From JBNKZU01 sp050301795 (GTDB taxonomy: Bacteria > Pseudomonadota > Gammaproteobacteria > Thiohalomonadales > Thiohalomonadaceae): DNA of 64,000 nt. The DNA lies in the NCBI GenBank assembly GCA_050301795.1, contig JBNKZU010000018.1, positions 62,001-126,000 on the forward strand, written 5' to 3'. Of the stretch, positions 49,703 to 59,343 are shown piece by piece (positions within the stretch are counted from its first letter, which is position 1; every line of letters begins with the position of its first letter). Both the position numbers and the translations under genes were made by a program. Under the pieces are notes generated by a model. It was not told the DNA's origin and did not search any database. It saw only the letters and a program-made list of their open reading frames with translations.

Positions 49703-50059
49703 ATGACTCAACCGGATCTACCCAACAGTAAAGATGACCTCACGGATGACGAACTTCGTGTCAGCCTGAATAATGAAACCGGAAAGCTGGAGTGGGCCGA
49801 ACTCGCGCGCCACTTTGCACGAGGCGTTGTAATTAAGGTTGATGAAAATATCGATCTCATTGAGGTTGCGCTAAGGTTTGCGCGAGATGATCGTCAGGCC
49901 GTTGAAAAGTGGCTTACCAGTGGCGAGGTTGCCAAGGCAACTGATGATGACGCCATTCACTGGAATGAAGACAACGCTATATTCTGGGCTGTGGTCTCTG
50001 CGCCTTATGTGCTGGTGCAGGAGATCAACTCACAGCAGCAAAATACCCCGAAACACTAG
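49703..50059 (+). CDS. DUF2288 family protein
   Basis: A 118-residue soluble protein: LNNETGKLEWAELARHFARG, VDENIDLIEVALRFARDDR, WLTSGEVAKATDDDAIHW and FWAVVSAPYVLVQE, the pattern of DUF2288. The start at 49703 is chosen over a longer frame. It precedes rapA by 15 bp. Function unknown. Confidence 0.88.
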   Translation: MTQPDLPNSKDDLTDDELRVSLNNETGKLEWAELARHFARGVVIKVDENIDLIEVALRFARDDRQAVEKWLTSGEVAKATDDDAIHWNEDNAIFWAVVSAPYVLVQEINSQQQNTPKH

Positions 50060-50074
50060 AAAGGTGATCATCTG

Positions 50075-52966
50075 TTGAATCGTTTTATTCCCGGTCAGCG
50101 CGTTATCAGTGATGCTGAACTCAAAATGGGTCTTGGCACCATTATTAAATCTGACATGCGAACCGTCACCGTTCATTATGAATCGACGACTGAAACCAGA
50201 ACCTACTCTCAACAAACTGCGCCACTCACCCGCATCACTTTTGCCATCGGTGACCTCATTACCTCATACGAGGGCTGGAAGCTAAGGGTAGAACGACTGC
50301 ACGAATCGGACGGCATTATCACCTACTTCGGCCATCGTGAAGATGGCACTGAAGATGCTTTACCAGAGGCAGAGCTGGATCACCATATCCATCTCAACCG
50401 CCCGACGGATCGGCTCTTTAATGGTCAGCTTGATCATGACAAATGGTTTAACCTGCGTACACAAACTCTCACGCATCTCAGCAGGGTTCAGCAATCTCCT
50501 CTCTATGGATTGATTGGTGCACGCACCGCACAAATTCCGCATCAACTCTATATTGCTCACGAGGTTTCAAAACGATTTGCTCCGCGAGTCCTGCTTGCTG
50601 ATGAGGTAGGTTTGGGAAAAACCATTGAGGCCGGACTGATCCTGCATCGTCAGATCCTCACAGAGCAGGCGCAGCGCGTGTTGATTGTGGTACCGGAGAG
50701 CCTGATTCATCAATGGATTGTCGAGATGTTGCGTCGCTTTAATCTCAGCTTTAGCCTCTTTGATGAGGAGCGATGTGTCGCTGTGGAACAGAGCAGTGAA
50801 CTCGAAAACCCGTTTCAGGCAGAGCAGTTGATTATTGTTTCACTCGAATCACTGGTTAATCACGCACATCGCCATCAGCAGGTATTAACTGCAGGATGGG
50901 ATCTGCTCGTCGTTGATGAGGCTCACCATCTATTATGGTCTCCTGGGCAAGCCAGCCCGCAGTACCAGGCCATTGAAAGTCTCGCAAACTCTATCTCTGG
51001 CGTTCTGCTGCTTACAGCCACACCAGAACAGCTAGGCAAAGAGAGTCATTTTGCACGTCTGCGACTTTTGGATCCTGATCGCTTCCCTGACTTTGAACAG
51101 TTTCTAAAAGAGGAGAAGAGCTACGAACCGATAGCCATTATTGTCGAACAGTTGATTGCTGGCGGTCATCTTTCGAGTGAGCAGATCAGCACTATTCAGG
51201 GATACCTCTCTAGTAGTGAGAATGAGGATCTGATTAACGCACTCAATCAAAACGCTCATCTGGACGATGTTCAGCGCGAGTCGATCATTACCCATCTGCT
51301 CGATCGACATGGCACCGGTCGTGTACTCTTTCGCAACACACGCTCTGCGATTAAGGGCTTTCCAAAGCGTATGCTCAACACCTATGCCCTACCGTTACCA
51401 CAACAGTATAGAACGGCATTAGACAATTTCAGCAACAGCGCAATAAACGACCCTCAGGCACTACTCTCTCCAGAACGTCTATATGAACATCAAGCCGATG
51501 TTGCCATGCCCGACTGGGATGCCTTTGACCCGCGTGTTAAATGGCTTGAAGAGAAGGTCAAAGATCTGTATCCGCATAAGGTGTTAATCATTAGTTCAAG
51601 TGCCTCAACCGCGATAGATTTGGCTCAAACATTGAAGGCACGTGCCGGTATACAGGCATCGATGTTTCACGAGGGCATGTCCCTCATTGAGCGTGATCGA
51701 GCAGCGGCATGGTTTGCCGATATGGAGTTTGGCGCTCAAATCCTGATCTGTTCCGAGATAGGTAGTGAGGGGCGAAATTTCCAGTTTGCACACCATCTGG
51801 TGATGTTTGATCTACCACTAAATCCTGATCTGCTGGAGCAACGCATTGGCCGCCTTGACCGAATAGGACAAAATGAAACCATACAGATCCATATCCCCTA
51901 TCTTGAAAGTAGTCCACAGCAGATCATGACCGAGTGGTATCAAAATGGATTAAACGCCTTTGAACAGACTACACCAGCAGGGCAGATGGTCTTCACACAG
52001 GTACGGGATGAACTGCTTGAATCACTGCATCAAATGGATACGGGTAGTGAAGAGTTGGAGGGGCTAATTAAAACCACCGCAAACATTCATAAGCAATATC
52101 TGGATGAGATGCAAAATGGCCGCGATCTGCTTCTGGAGTACAACTCCTGTCGTACTGCACTTGCAAACCGATTAGTTGCTGCTGCATCTGCCGAGGATGA
52201 TGATCAGCAGATCGACGAGTATTTGGAGACGCTATTCGACTGCTACGGTATCGATAGTGAACTCCACAGCACCAAGAGCATGATTATTCGTCCAAGTGAA
52301 TCGATGCAGCACCACTTCCCTGAACTGAATGAAGAGGGAATGACCATCACCACCGACAGGGCAACAGCTCTGGCAAATGAGGATATTGCATTTATCAACT
52401 GGGAACACCCGATGATCACATCATCAATGGAGATGGTGTTATCCAATGAGATCGGCAATAGCACCTTAAGTGCTATCAAGCATGATAACGTAAAACCTGG
52501 CACCCTACTGCTTGAGACGATATTTATTGTCGAAACTGCGGCAAAGCGCTCGCTACATACCAGCCGCTATCTTCCATCAATGATGATACGTGTTGTAGTT
52601 GATCCTAAAGGACGGGACTATAGCGAAAGACTCCCTTTGGAAGAGGCCTCATACTCAACGACTCCAGTCAATAAAGAGACCTCCGCCGCAGTGATTAATA
52701 GTTATAAAGAGCCACTGAAGCAGATGGTTCATTTTTGTGAAGCGATCGCCAACAAACAATCAGAAGTGATTATTCAAAAAGCACAAACATCGGGAACGAT
52801 GCAGCTACAGGATGAGATCAGCCGCCTTGAGGCGCTGAGCAAGATCAATCCAACGATTCGGGAAGAAGAGATCACCTTCTTTAAAGATCAACTTAAGGCA
52901 CTACAACAGGCATTGAGTAGCGCAACGATCAGGCTCGATGCACAACGGGTATTAGTCGGAACCTGA
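50075..52966 (+). CDS. rapA: RNA polymerase-associated helicase RapA
   Basis: A 963-residue Swi2/Snf2 ATPase that recycles RNA polymerase. N-terminal Tudor-like region, then HQLYIAHEVSKRFAPRVLLADEVGLGKTIEAG (in pieces: HQLYIAHEV, RVLLADEVGLGKTIEAG), DEAH-type box VVDEAHHLLW, helicase C domain with SEIGSEGRNFQFAHHLVMFD and QRIGRLDRIGQ. The start is TTG with AAGGTGAT 8 bases upstream. Length is the family norm. Confidence 0.96.
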   Translation: MNRFIPGQRVISDAELKMGLGTIIKSDMRTVTVHYESTTETRTYSQQTAPLTRITFAIGDLITSYEGWKLRVERLHESDGIITYFGHREDGTEDALPEAELDHHIHLNRPTDRLFNGQLDHDKWFNLRTQTLTHLSRVQQSPLYGLIGARTAQIPHQLYIAHEVSKRFAPRVLLADEVGLGKTIEAGLILHRQILTEQAQRVLIVVPESLIHQWIVEMLRRFNLSFSLFDEERCVAVEQSSELENPFQAEQLIIVSLESLVNHAHRHQQVLTAGWDLLVVDEAHHLLWSPGQASPQYQAIESLANSISGVLLLTATPEQLGKESHFARLRLLDPDRFPDFEQFLKEEKSYEPIAIIVEQLIAGGHLSSEQISTIQGYLSSSENEDLINALNQNAHLDDVQRESIITHLLDRHGTGRVLFRNTRSAIKGFPKRMLNTYALPLPQQYRTALDNFSNSAINDPQALLSPERLYEHQADVAMPDWDAFDPRVKWLEEKVKDLYPHKVLIISSSASTAIDLAQTLKARAGIQASMFHEGMSLIERDRAAAWFADMEFGAQILICSEIGSEGRNFQFAHHLVMFDLPLNPDLLEQRIGRLDRIGQNETIQIHIPYLESSPQQIMTEWYQNGLNAFEQTTPAGQMVFTQVRDELLESLHQMDTGSEELEGLIKTTANIHKQYLDEMQNGRDLLLEYNSCRTALANRLVAAASAEDDDQQIDEYLETLFDCYGIDSELHSTKSMIIRPSESMQHHFPELNEEGMTITTDRATALANEDIAFINWEHPMITSSMEMVLSNEIGNSTLSAIKHDNVKPGTLLLETIFIVETAAKRSLHTSRYLPSMMIRVVVDPKGRDYSERLPLEEASYSTTPVNKETSAAVINSYKEPLKQMVHFCEAIANKQSEVIIQKAQTSGTMQLQDEISRLEALSKINPTIREEEITFFKDQLKALQQALSSATIRLDAQRVLVGT

Positions 52967-53057
52967 TAGAACGCACTTGTCACCAAAATAGTTTTACTAA
53001 AACCTATCTCTGGCGGTTTGCAACAGGGTTCGACTCCAGCTCTGAGCTAAAGATGAA

Positions 53058-54974
53058 TTATGTTCCGAAGGACTTATTAAGACTATGTTGTGTGTTGACC
53101 CAAACACCATCATAAGATTCGAATGCTGGCTCAGCTGAACGTAAAACGCTTGCTAAAATATCAAAGGTTTGTGAAACATTTTCATACAGATCTGAAACCG
53201 ATATAAAGCGATAGGCTTCGAACGCGGTGTTTGAGCGAATACGATTTCCTAACTCTATCGGCAATAAATCGCCATCAAAATAGATTGCGATACTCTTTTT
53301 ATTGAGTCCAGGGAAATGCGGTACATACATCAACACACCGCCATCATCCTCTAATGCCAGTATGCTGTTTATCGGTTTACTCCATTCGGTTGAGCCACTT
53401 TGCACAACAAGATGCAGAGGAACGCACTTCACTCCAATCTGTTTAATCCCAAGTATCCATTTGCCATCGTTACTATTACGGAGCCATCGAACCTCCCCTA
53501 ATCGCCATCCACCTTCACCTTGCTTTAAAACACCAAGCAACTCACCAACCCTAAAGCGTTGTGATTTCGGCTCTGAAAGGGAGATACAGAAGCCGCCATC
53601 GCTCACATTGACCTCTCTTGCACGAAGTGGATCAATCGAAACATCATGGCTATGGTCGCTCCAGTGAAGTTTCTGTTTAGCTTCTTCAAGTGCGGCCTTT
53701 TGTACCTTTAGATCACCCTGAAAACTCATACTCCAGACATCAAGTTCACTTCTTGTATGTTCTAATCCGGGAACACTCGTCGCGCAGGCTTGCTCCACCT
53801 CTTCTTCGAGCTCCTTTTCGCGCATTTTTTGTTCTTGAATTATCTCATTTTTAGTGGCTATCTCAGCTCGTCTCTTTTTGTCGCGCCAGTCGCCTTTTAT
53901 AGCTTGATGGATAGCAAGGAAACCGATGGTTATTAAGTATTTACTTGTGCCCTCTTTGCGCTCTTCACGGATCCCGGTTAATGCTTCAAGCTGGTTTTTG
54001 ATCATAAACAGTGTATCGAGTGGCAGCTTAAGCTTCTCATTGATGCGGGCAATGCCTGTTGTGTTTCCAGTTGCGTATCGTTCGATGTTGTTAAACAAAC
54101 TATTGACGTTCAGGTATATCGTCTGTCCTTTATATTGGCGATTCTCTTCATCGTTCATGGCAGTCGGCGGTCTGCCGCTCTCAAATCGCAAAGGTATCGC
54201 TTTGACCGAACTTAAAGGGTTTGGCTCTTTTTCGAGTTTGATTGATCCACCCCAATCCAGCAGCAGTTCATGAATCGATTTGAGCAGATCCCGACGGAAG
54301 CTTCCCGGAGAGAGCAGAGAAAAGAAAAGTATTCGCGTAAAAAGCTGCTCTACCGAGATAGCTTTGGTGAAGAGAGTATCCTTAAATTCGTAACTGAGAC
54401 ATTTGAATTCAATAGACTTGTTATAGACATGATAGGTATAGAGCCAAAGATCTTGCGGGTATGGCATCTGCAACAAACGAAAAACACATGCACTCTCGCC
54501 TAGGTATTCAAAGATTCGAAAATAGAATTTGGCAAGCATGCGCCGCTTAATTAACCGACTCTGCCAACACTCTGCTTTACTGCTATGTATTAAGATCCGG
54601 TATCCGATAATCAACTGTGAATACATTCGGTTAAGCAATAATGCAACGCGATAACTACGCTCGTTTACTGGATAGCCTTCAACGGCAAGCAGGTGCTGCA
54701 TTGAGGCCATTGCTGGAATGATTTTATCGTGCAGAGCCTCCAGGAATTCGTGACGTTGCACGACAGGATAATCATAGTGATTGACAAAATTTAGTACGCG
54801 ATAGCACGTCCGCATCAATTCTGCGCTGTCTCCCATCGGGAGGGAACCTATCCAACTTTGGATATGTTTTGTTGAAAGATCAAAGTCACCTTCCCGCAGC
54901 CGCTGCAGGTCAGGTTTTTTTATTGAGAGAGAGTTAAGTATCTCGTCTCTTATAGAAATTCCCGTTTTCATCAT
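53058..54974 (-). CDS. Large protein with C-terminal PilZ-like domain
   Basis: A 638-residue, mostly helical protein. Residues about 1-330 are helical without a known domain, about 380-440 form a coiled coil (NEIIQEQKMREKELEEEVEQ), and about 455-545 look like PilZ: RAREVNVSDGGFCISL, matching RxxxR-(D/N)xSxxG, then VGELLGVL, RLGEVRWL and ILGIKQIG. It probably binds c-di-GMP. No membrane segment is seen. A GGAG site precedes MMKTG. The output is unknown. Confidence 0.75.
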   Translation of the reverse strand: MMKTGISIRDEILNSLSIKKPDLQRLREGDFDLSTKHIQSWIGSLPMGDSAELMRTCYRVLNFVNHYDYPVVQRHEFLEALHDKIIPAMASMQHLLAVEGYPVNERSYRVALLLNRMYSQLIIGYRILIHSSKAECWQSRLIKRRMLAKFYFRIFEYLGESACVFRLLQMPYPQDLWLYTYHVYNKSIEFKCLSYEFKDTLFTKAISVEQLFTRILFFSLLSPGSFRRDLLKSIHELLLDWGGSIKLEKEPNPLSSVKAIPLRFESGRPPTAMNDEENRQYKGQTIYLNVNSLFNNIERYATGNTTGIARINEKLKLPLDTLFMIKNQLEALTGIREERKEGTSKYLITIGFLAIHQAIKGDWRDKKRRAEIATKNEIIQEQKMREKELEEEVEQACATSVPGLEHTRSELDVWSMSFQGDLKVQKAALEEAKQKLHWSDHSHDVSIDPLRAREVNVSDGGFCISLSEPKSQRFRVGELLGVLKQGEGGWRLGEVRWLRNSNDGKWILGIKQIGVKCVPLHLVVQSGSTEWSKPINSILALEDDGGVLMYVPHFPGLNKKSIAIYFDGDLLPIELGNRIRSNTAFEAYRFISVSDLYENVSQTFDILASVLRSAEPAFESYDGVWVNTQHSLNKSFGT

Positions 54975-55304
54975 TCACTCCATCAGCCATCCAGAGTAAT
55001 AAATTAATATTTCCTGATACTTTATTAGCCTGTTTTCAACAAAAATGCGAGTTTAACCACATCTTTGAACGCAATATTTTCCAAGTGTAACTCACATTTC
55101 AATTTGACAGAAATACAAGGTTATTCGGGATTTTATCCAACAAGATCATTGATTTAGCTTGATTAGCTGATAGATTGATAGAGCATGAACAACCAGATAC
55201 GGCTCATCTATAACCCAGTTCCAATATTGCATCTCGTCGGGCGCAATGATTTACCAACATCGCCAAGGGTCTTGCCGTTACCTCTGTTTGGATAACAAAC
55301 GGTT
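54975..55304. other. Non-coding stretch between the PilZ-like and DUF2132 genes
   Basis: AT-rich at its left end, where the promoter of the PilZ-like gene should lie (minus strand TTGAAA at about 55040 with a weak -10). No gene, RNA or repeat was recognised. Confidence 0.5.
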
Positions 55305-55865
55305 TTAGTTCTTGTGTTTGATCTTGGCTGTTGCCCACGGATTAAGTGGCTCCGGGGTACTTAAATCTGACGGCGCCTGTGTTTCGGTCGCGCTTTTGCT
55401 TTGAGGACGTTTTTCACGATGACTTTTGGGTTGCTTGTCGCGTGTTACGCTCTTTGGTTTATTCTGCTTTGGACGATTAGTGGCACGAAGATCAAACTCT
55501 GTTGCTCTCTTCTCGCGCTTTTCACGTTGTTGCTCGGCATCTTCCAGACTTAACACTGCCGGCTCTCCAGGTGTTTGTGCTTCGGGGATGATGCGATCAC
55601 GTGGTGATAACTGTAGTTGATCCGCCGAGGGTTTCGGCAGGTTCTTAAATTGATAAAGATAAAATGCCTCGATCTTTTCTCGTGCCCAGTCGGTCTTTTT
55701 AATGAATTTAAGACTGGATTCGATGCTGGGGTTACTCTTAAAACAGTTGATGTTTAGATAGGCATAGAGAAGCTCAAAACCATAATGATCAACGATCTCT
55801 GTTAGTAATCGTTTTAGACCAACGCCATGCAACGGGTTATTTTTATAATTAATCTCATCATTCAT
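55305..55865 (-). CDS. DUF2132 (VF530-like) protein with long disordered tail
   Basis: A 186-residue protein from the ATG at 55865 (an upstream ATG is five codons earlier). Residues about 1-75 are the VF530 fold: NNPLHGVGLKRLLTEIVDHYG, INCFKSNPSIESSLKFIKKT, WAREKIEAFYLY. The remaining 110 residues are low-complexity, basic and Pro/Gln/Ser-rich. The family is thought to bind DNA. The tail is much longer than the roughly 75-residue domain usually seen. Confidence 0.85.
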   Translation of the reverse strand: MNDEINYKNNPLHGVGLKRLLTEIVDHYGFELLYAYLNINCFKSNPSIESSLKFIKKTDWAREKIEAFYLYQFKNLPKPSADQLQLSPRDRIIPEAQTPGEPAVLSLEDAEQQREKREKRATEFDLRATNRPKQNKPKSVTRDKQPKSHREKRPQSKSATETQAPSDLSTPEPLNPWATAKIKHKN

Positions 55866-55936
55866 TCGATTATCCAGCATTAATATATGTCATAACGAGA
55901 CTATACCGTCTTCTTATTAAAATTAGTGGCATATCG

Positions 55937-57004
55937 CTATCTTTTTCTAAGATCCTTCTTTGCATTTTTTATATATTTCCCAAAATCCTTATCCTTCTGA
56001 CGTTTCTCAGCATAGGACATCTGATAAAAATCTGACTCTGACCTGAGCTTAATAAAGTTGTGGTAGTGTTCGATATCAATTTCACCATCATCAATCGCCT
56101 TTAATACTGCACAACCCGGCTCATTCGAATGAGAGCAATCACTAAACCGACATTGCGATGCGAGAGACGAGATATCGGAATAACTAGCCGTAATCCCATC
56201 TTCGACGTCGAGCACGCCGAACTCCCTCATTCCGGGATTATCAATCACAATCGCACCGTTTTTCAGGATCATAAGCTGACGTCGAACCGTGGTATGTCTA
56301 CCCTCTCCTGAATCGCTGACATGCTTGGTTTCGAGCTGCTCCTCTCCCATCAGACGATTGATCAGTGTGCTTTTACCAACCCCCGATGATCCGACAATGG
56401 TATAGGTCTTTGTCGGTTGTAGTAGTGCCTTAACACTATCCACACCATCACCACTGATATTGCTTATGGGGATTATCGCTTCGGAGATCCCTGATTGCTT
56501 GATTCTATCGATTAGGTCATCTAACTCTTGAGGGGTGATCAGATCTGTTTTAGTCAACAGGATAACCGGTGTCGCTCCCCCCTCCCTGACCATAACCAAA
56601 TAGCGCTCCAAGCGTTTAATGTTAAAGTCGTAGTGACACGACTGCACAATGATCACCACATCAATATTTGAAGAGATCATTTGAACATCAACCGACTCAC
56701 CCACCGCCTTGCGACGAAGATGGCTTTGTCTTTTTAACACTTGGTGAATTACACCGTAATCATCATGTTCGGTTTTGCTTACACAAACCCAATCACCAAC
56801 ACAGGGATGTTCATCTGATGATTCATGCTGATAGATAAATCTTCCTGATAGTCGAGCTGCATAAACGTCTTCAGCGTTGGAAAGAGTATACTGGTCACGA
56901 TCAACTGTTATCACTCGCGCAAATGTATGTTGTGACTCACATTCGATAGATTGATGATCAAACCACTCATTCCATCCCAGTTTATTTAGTAATGATGTAT
57001 CCAT
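55937..57004 (-). CDS. rsgA: RsgA-type circularly permuted GTPase (paralogue-like)
   Basis: A 355-residue GTPase with OB fold, permuted G domain (LTKTDLI as G4, ISGDGVDSV, G1 VGSSGVGKSTLINRLMG, DNPGMREFG as G3) and a zinc site CRFSDCSHSNEPGC. RsgA assists 30S maturation. The N-terminus lacks the basic leader of the usual gammaproteobacterial RsgA and starts LNKLGWNEWFDHQ, as in the second RsgA-like group, so this may be a paralogue of a canonical rsgA elsewhere. Confidence 0.85.
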   Translation of the reverse strand: MDTSLLNKLGWNEWFDHQSIECESQHTFARVITVDRDQYTLSNAEDVYAARLSGRFIYQHESSDEHPCVGDWVCVSKTEHDDYGVIHQVLKRQSHLRRKAVGESVDVQMISSNIDVVIIVQSCHYDFNIKRLERYLVMVREGGATPVILLTKTDLITPQELDDLIDRIKQSGISEAIIPISNISGDGVDSVKALLQPTKTYTIVGSSGVGKSTLINRLMGEEQLETKHVSDSGEGRHTTVRRQLMILKNGAIVIDNPGMREFGVLDVEDGITASYSDISSLASQCRFSDCSHSNEPGCAVLKAIDDGEIDIEHYHNFIKLRSESDFYQMSYAEKRQKDKDFGKYIKNAKKDLRKR

Positions 57005-57018
57005 TTGAGACTCTTTAA

Positions 57019-57249
57019 TTAACCATTCACCCGTGTTACCGGGATTAGAATATTGCGTGGAGCACCCACTATTTCACATAAGATTGCTGCTTCACCAGTA
57101 TAACCTTGCAACTCAAGAGATGTTGCCATATCCCTGCTCAACGATATGGCCTTTGCACTCATCGAACACAAGGTGGGTGATGAGTTAGCCAGAATCGTCA
57201 TAACACCATGGCAAGCGATGCGGTTTGAAATGCTATGGTGATTAATCAT
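57019..57249 (-). CDS. Possible small protein between arfB and rsgA
   Basis: A 76-residue frame whose ATG overlaps the arfB stop; CAGGG lies 4-8 bases before it. The sequence (MINHHSISNRIACHGVMTIL ... YTGEAAILCEIVGAPRNILI) matches no family I know. It fills the only gap in an otherwise tight gene group, which argues for it, but it may also be a chance frame. Confidence 0.3.
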   Translation of the reverse strand: MINHHSISNRIACHGVMTILANSSPTLCSMSAKAISLSRDMATSLELQGYTGEAAILCEIVGAPRNILIPVTRVNG

Positions 57250-57655
57250 CAACCCTGCCCCTGAGTCTTTTTAATGCCCCTCTTTTACTCTTATGCTCTA
57301 AGCGTCGTTTATGAGAAGCCTGACTAGGTTTGGTTGCAATTCGCTTTTTGCGAGTGACTGCCACTGACTGAATGATTCGCTTTAGCTTTTGCAACGCATC
57401 GCTTCGGTTCATCTCCTGACTGCGATAGCGTTGTGACTTTATGATGATCTCACCGTCGTTGGTTATGTTCTGATTGTTCAGCGCCAGTAATCTTTCTTTA
57501 TAAAAAACAGGTAGTGATGATTTCTCAATATCAAACCGCAGATGAATCGCAGTGGAAACCTTATTGACATGCTGCCCGCCCGCACCTTGAGCTCGGATAG
57601 CACTCAGCACGATCTCTTTATCGGGAATTGAAACATTGGATGATATATGCAGCAT
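57242..57655 (-). CDS. arfB: Alternative ribosome-rescue factor ArfB
   Basis: A 137-residue release-factor-like peptidyl-tRNA hydrolase. It has AIRAQGAGGQHVNKVSTAIHL with the catalytic GGQ near residue 25, IKSQRYRSQEMNR, and a basic C-terminal tail (KPSQASHKRRLEHKSKR) that fills the empty mRNA channel of stalled ribosomes. It follows efpL by 11 bp. Confidence 0.95.
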   Translation of the reverse strand: MLHISSNVSIPDKEIVLSAIRAQGAGGQHVNKVSTAIHLRFDIEKSSLPVFYKERLLALNNQNITNDGEIIIKSQRYRSQEMNRSDALQKLKRIIQSVAVTRKKRIATKPSQASHKRRLEHKSKRGALKRLRGRVDD

Positions 57656-57666
57656 GAGATTGTCGA

Positions 57667-58233
57667 TTATGCGCGTGAGACAAACTTGCCGGTTACGGTG
57701 TTGACCTTAATCATCTCTCCCGATTCTAGATACTCCGGAACCTGAACCTCGATACCAGTCGATAGTCTAGCCGGTTTGGTTCGTGCTGATGCGGATGCAC
57801 CTTTTATGCCCGGAGCGGTATCCACAACCATCAGGGTTACCGACGTTGGTAATTCGATCCCTAACAGAATGCCATCCATAATCAGCGCGATTATCCCCTC
57901 AAGTCCATCGGTAAGATACCCGACTTGCTCATCAAGAACCTCAGCATTGAGTGAGTATTGAGTGTAATCATCCATATTCATAAAGACATAGTTATCTCCA
58001 TCCTGATAGGAGTACTGAACCTGTGTACGGATGCAGTCTGCCGCCTTGAGAACGATCTCACCTTTAAAGGATTCATCCAGCTTCTGTCCGGTTTTAAGGT
58101 TGGTAAAACGCACCTTGTAGAGTGTTGATGCTCCGCGTGAGGATGGGCTTTTAGCATCCACACTCTTTACCGCATAGGGATCACCGTTAATCTCGATAAC
58201 CATCCCTTTTTTTAATTCGCTCGCCTTTGGCAC
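57667..58233 (-). CDS. efpL: Elongation factor P-like protein (EfpL/YeiP)
   Basis: A 188-residue three-domain EF-P paralogue: MPKASELKKGMVIEINGDPY, KSPSSRGAS with Arg at the tip where EF-P has a modified Lys, and the C-terminal signature DTAPGIKGASASARTKPA and QVPEYLESGEMI. EfpL relieves ribosome stalling at proline and other motifs. The start is GTG. It heads the arfB-containing group. Confidence 0.95.
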   Translation of the reverse strand: MPKASELKKGMVIEINGDPYAVKSVDAKSPSSRGASTLYKVRFTNLKTGQKLDESFKGEIVLKAADCIRTQVQYSYQDGDNYVFMNMDDYTQYSLNAEVLDEQVGYLTDGLEGIIALIMDGILLGIELPTSVTLMVVDTAPGIKGASASARTKPARLSTGIEVQVPEYLESGEMIKVNTVTGKFVSRA

Positions 58234-58304
58234 TGTTTAAACCCTTATAGTCATATTGGTGTTGGGGCGCTATTATCCTTGATTCTCAATACAAATGAAC
58301 AGCC

Positions 58305-58520
58305 ATGTTTAATAAAACTGATCTACTGAAGATCGCCCGTATGAAGATGCCTTTCGGCAAATACAAAGATCGTCTGTTGATTGATCTTCCTGAACCCTAT
58401 CTTCTATGGTTTGCTAATCGAGGTTTTCCAGATGGTGATCTGGGAAGATTGATGGCTCTGACATTAGAGATAAAGATCAATGGTCTGGATAATCTGATAA
58501 AACCACTTAAGTATTCATAA
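58305..58520 (+). CDS. DUF3820 family protein
   Basis: A 71-residue protein: MPFGKYKDRLLIDLPEPYLLWF followed by GFPDGDLGRLMALTLEIKING (each given as a short piece: PFGKYKDRLLIDLP, GDLGRLMALTLEI). This GKYKG-like pattern with LPxxYLxWF is the DUF3820 signature. Some annotations call it a quorum-sensing-regulated virulence factor, without firm biochemical evidence. It is transcribed away from efpL. Confidence 0.88.
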   Translation: MFNKTDLLKIARMKMPFGKYKDRLLIDLPEPYLLWFANRGFPDGDLGRLMALTLEIKINGLDNLIKPLKYS

Positions 58521-58707
58521 AAGATGCATTGATACTCAGCGTAACGCCTCCCTGGGTGACTCGAATCATGGCACAAGACACACTTCTGAGAACAAGGTGT
58601 GTAATCCCGTTGTAGTGATCACCAGATACCACATAACACCCTTTTAAAATAGCGAGGACAGGAGGGAGAGTTTTATCTTTATCGCTCTCTCTTTTTAAAG
58701 GAGGGGC

Positions 58708-58863
58708 ATGAAGTTACAGGAGGTGATAAGTGGTGAAGGGTTTGTTTCGTTTTTCCTGTTAACGTCTATACTTTATATGGAAGAGGCTGCGATTATTATA
58801 AATAGATTAGATTTGTTAGCTAAAGTGTTATTGGCACCACTGATTAAACACAAGGAGAACTGA
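58708..58863 (+). CDS. Possible 51-residue membrane peptide
   Basis: ATG preceded by AAAGGAGGGGC, a very strong ribosome-binding site, encodes 51 residues (MKLQEVISGEGFVSFFLLTS ... LIKHKEN) with a hydrophobic stretch GFVSFFLLTSILYM. It lies in the 400-bp stretch between DUF3820 and the hemerythrin gene. Upstream (58640-58695) a GAGAG/CTCTC hairpin with a T-run may end the DUF3820 transcript. No known family. Confidence 0.45.
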   Translation: MKLQEVISGEGFVSFFLLTSILYMEEAAIIINRLDLLAKVLLAPLIKHKEN

Positions 58864-58917
58864 GTTATACAGGGTTTATATGGACATGCTTCCACAGTAA
58901 TATTCGGGAGAATTGTT

Positions 58918-59331
58918 ATGAACCTAGAAACTCGCCCTATCGAATGGTCTGAGGATCTCAGCACCGGCAACACACTTATCGATAACGAACATCGGCATTT
59001 TATCTCTCAGGTGAAAGAGCTTAATCGTGCACTGATAGATCATAAAGAGAAGAGTGAAATAGTTGAGATACTAAACCGCGCACTTTCTGACACTAAAACA
59101 CACTTTGTCTCCGAGGAGAACTTTTTCTCTCAAGATAACTACCCAAAAGCTGGTGAGCATGCAAGGAAACATCAGGAGTTACTCAAACAGATTTCCATTG
59201 CTATGGAGCATATCTCTCACAGCCATTTCAGCAAAGAGTGGATCGGAATCGCGCTCTCAATTCGAACAACTCTGGTTGATCATATTCTGATTGATGATAT
59301 GGAATATATTCAGTACCTGCGTTCGAAATGA
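58918..59331 (+). CDS. Bacteriohemerythrin
   Basis: A 137-residue O2-binding di-iron protein. All ligands are in place: H25, H62 and E66 (THFVSEE), H81 and H85 (HARKH), H122 and D126/D127 (DHILIDD). Single-domain cytosolic hemerythrins bind or store oxygen and may help microaerophilic metabolism. GGGAGAA precedes the ATG. Convergent with the dehydrogenase gene, 12 bp away. Confidence 0.95.
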   Translation: MNLETRPIEWSEDLSTGNTLIDNEHRHFISQVKELNRALIDHKEKSEIVEILNRALSDTKTHFVSEENFFSQDNYPKAGEHARKHQELLKQISIAMEHISHSHFSKEWIGIALSIRTTLVDHILIDDMEYIQYLRSK

Positions 59332-59343
59332 GGATTTGAAAGT

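Noticed and set aside
53015..53045. tRNA/tmRNA 3'-end-like string (AGGGTTCGACTCCAGCTC) after rapA
   Set aside because: The T-arm stem does not pair and no acceptor or D arm is nearby; it could be a degenerate integration scar but there are no other island marks.
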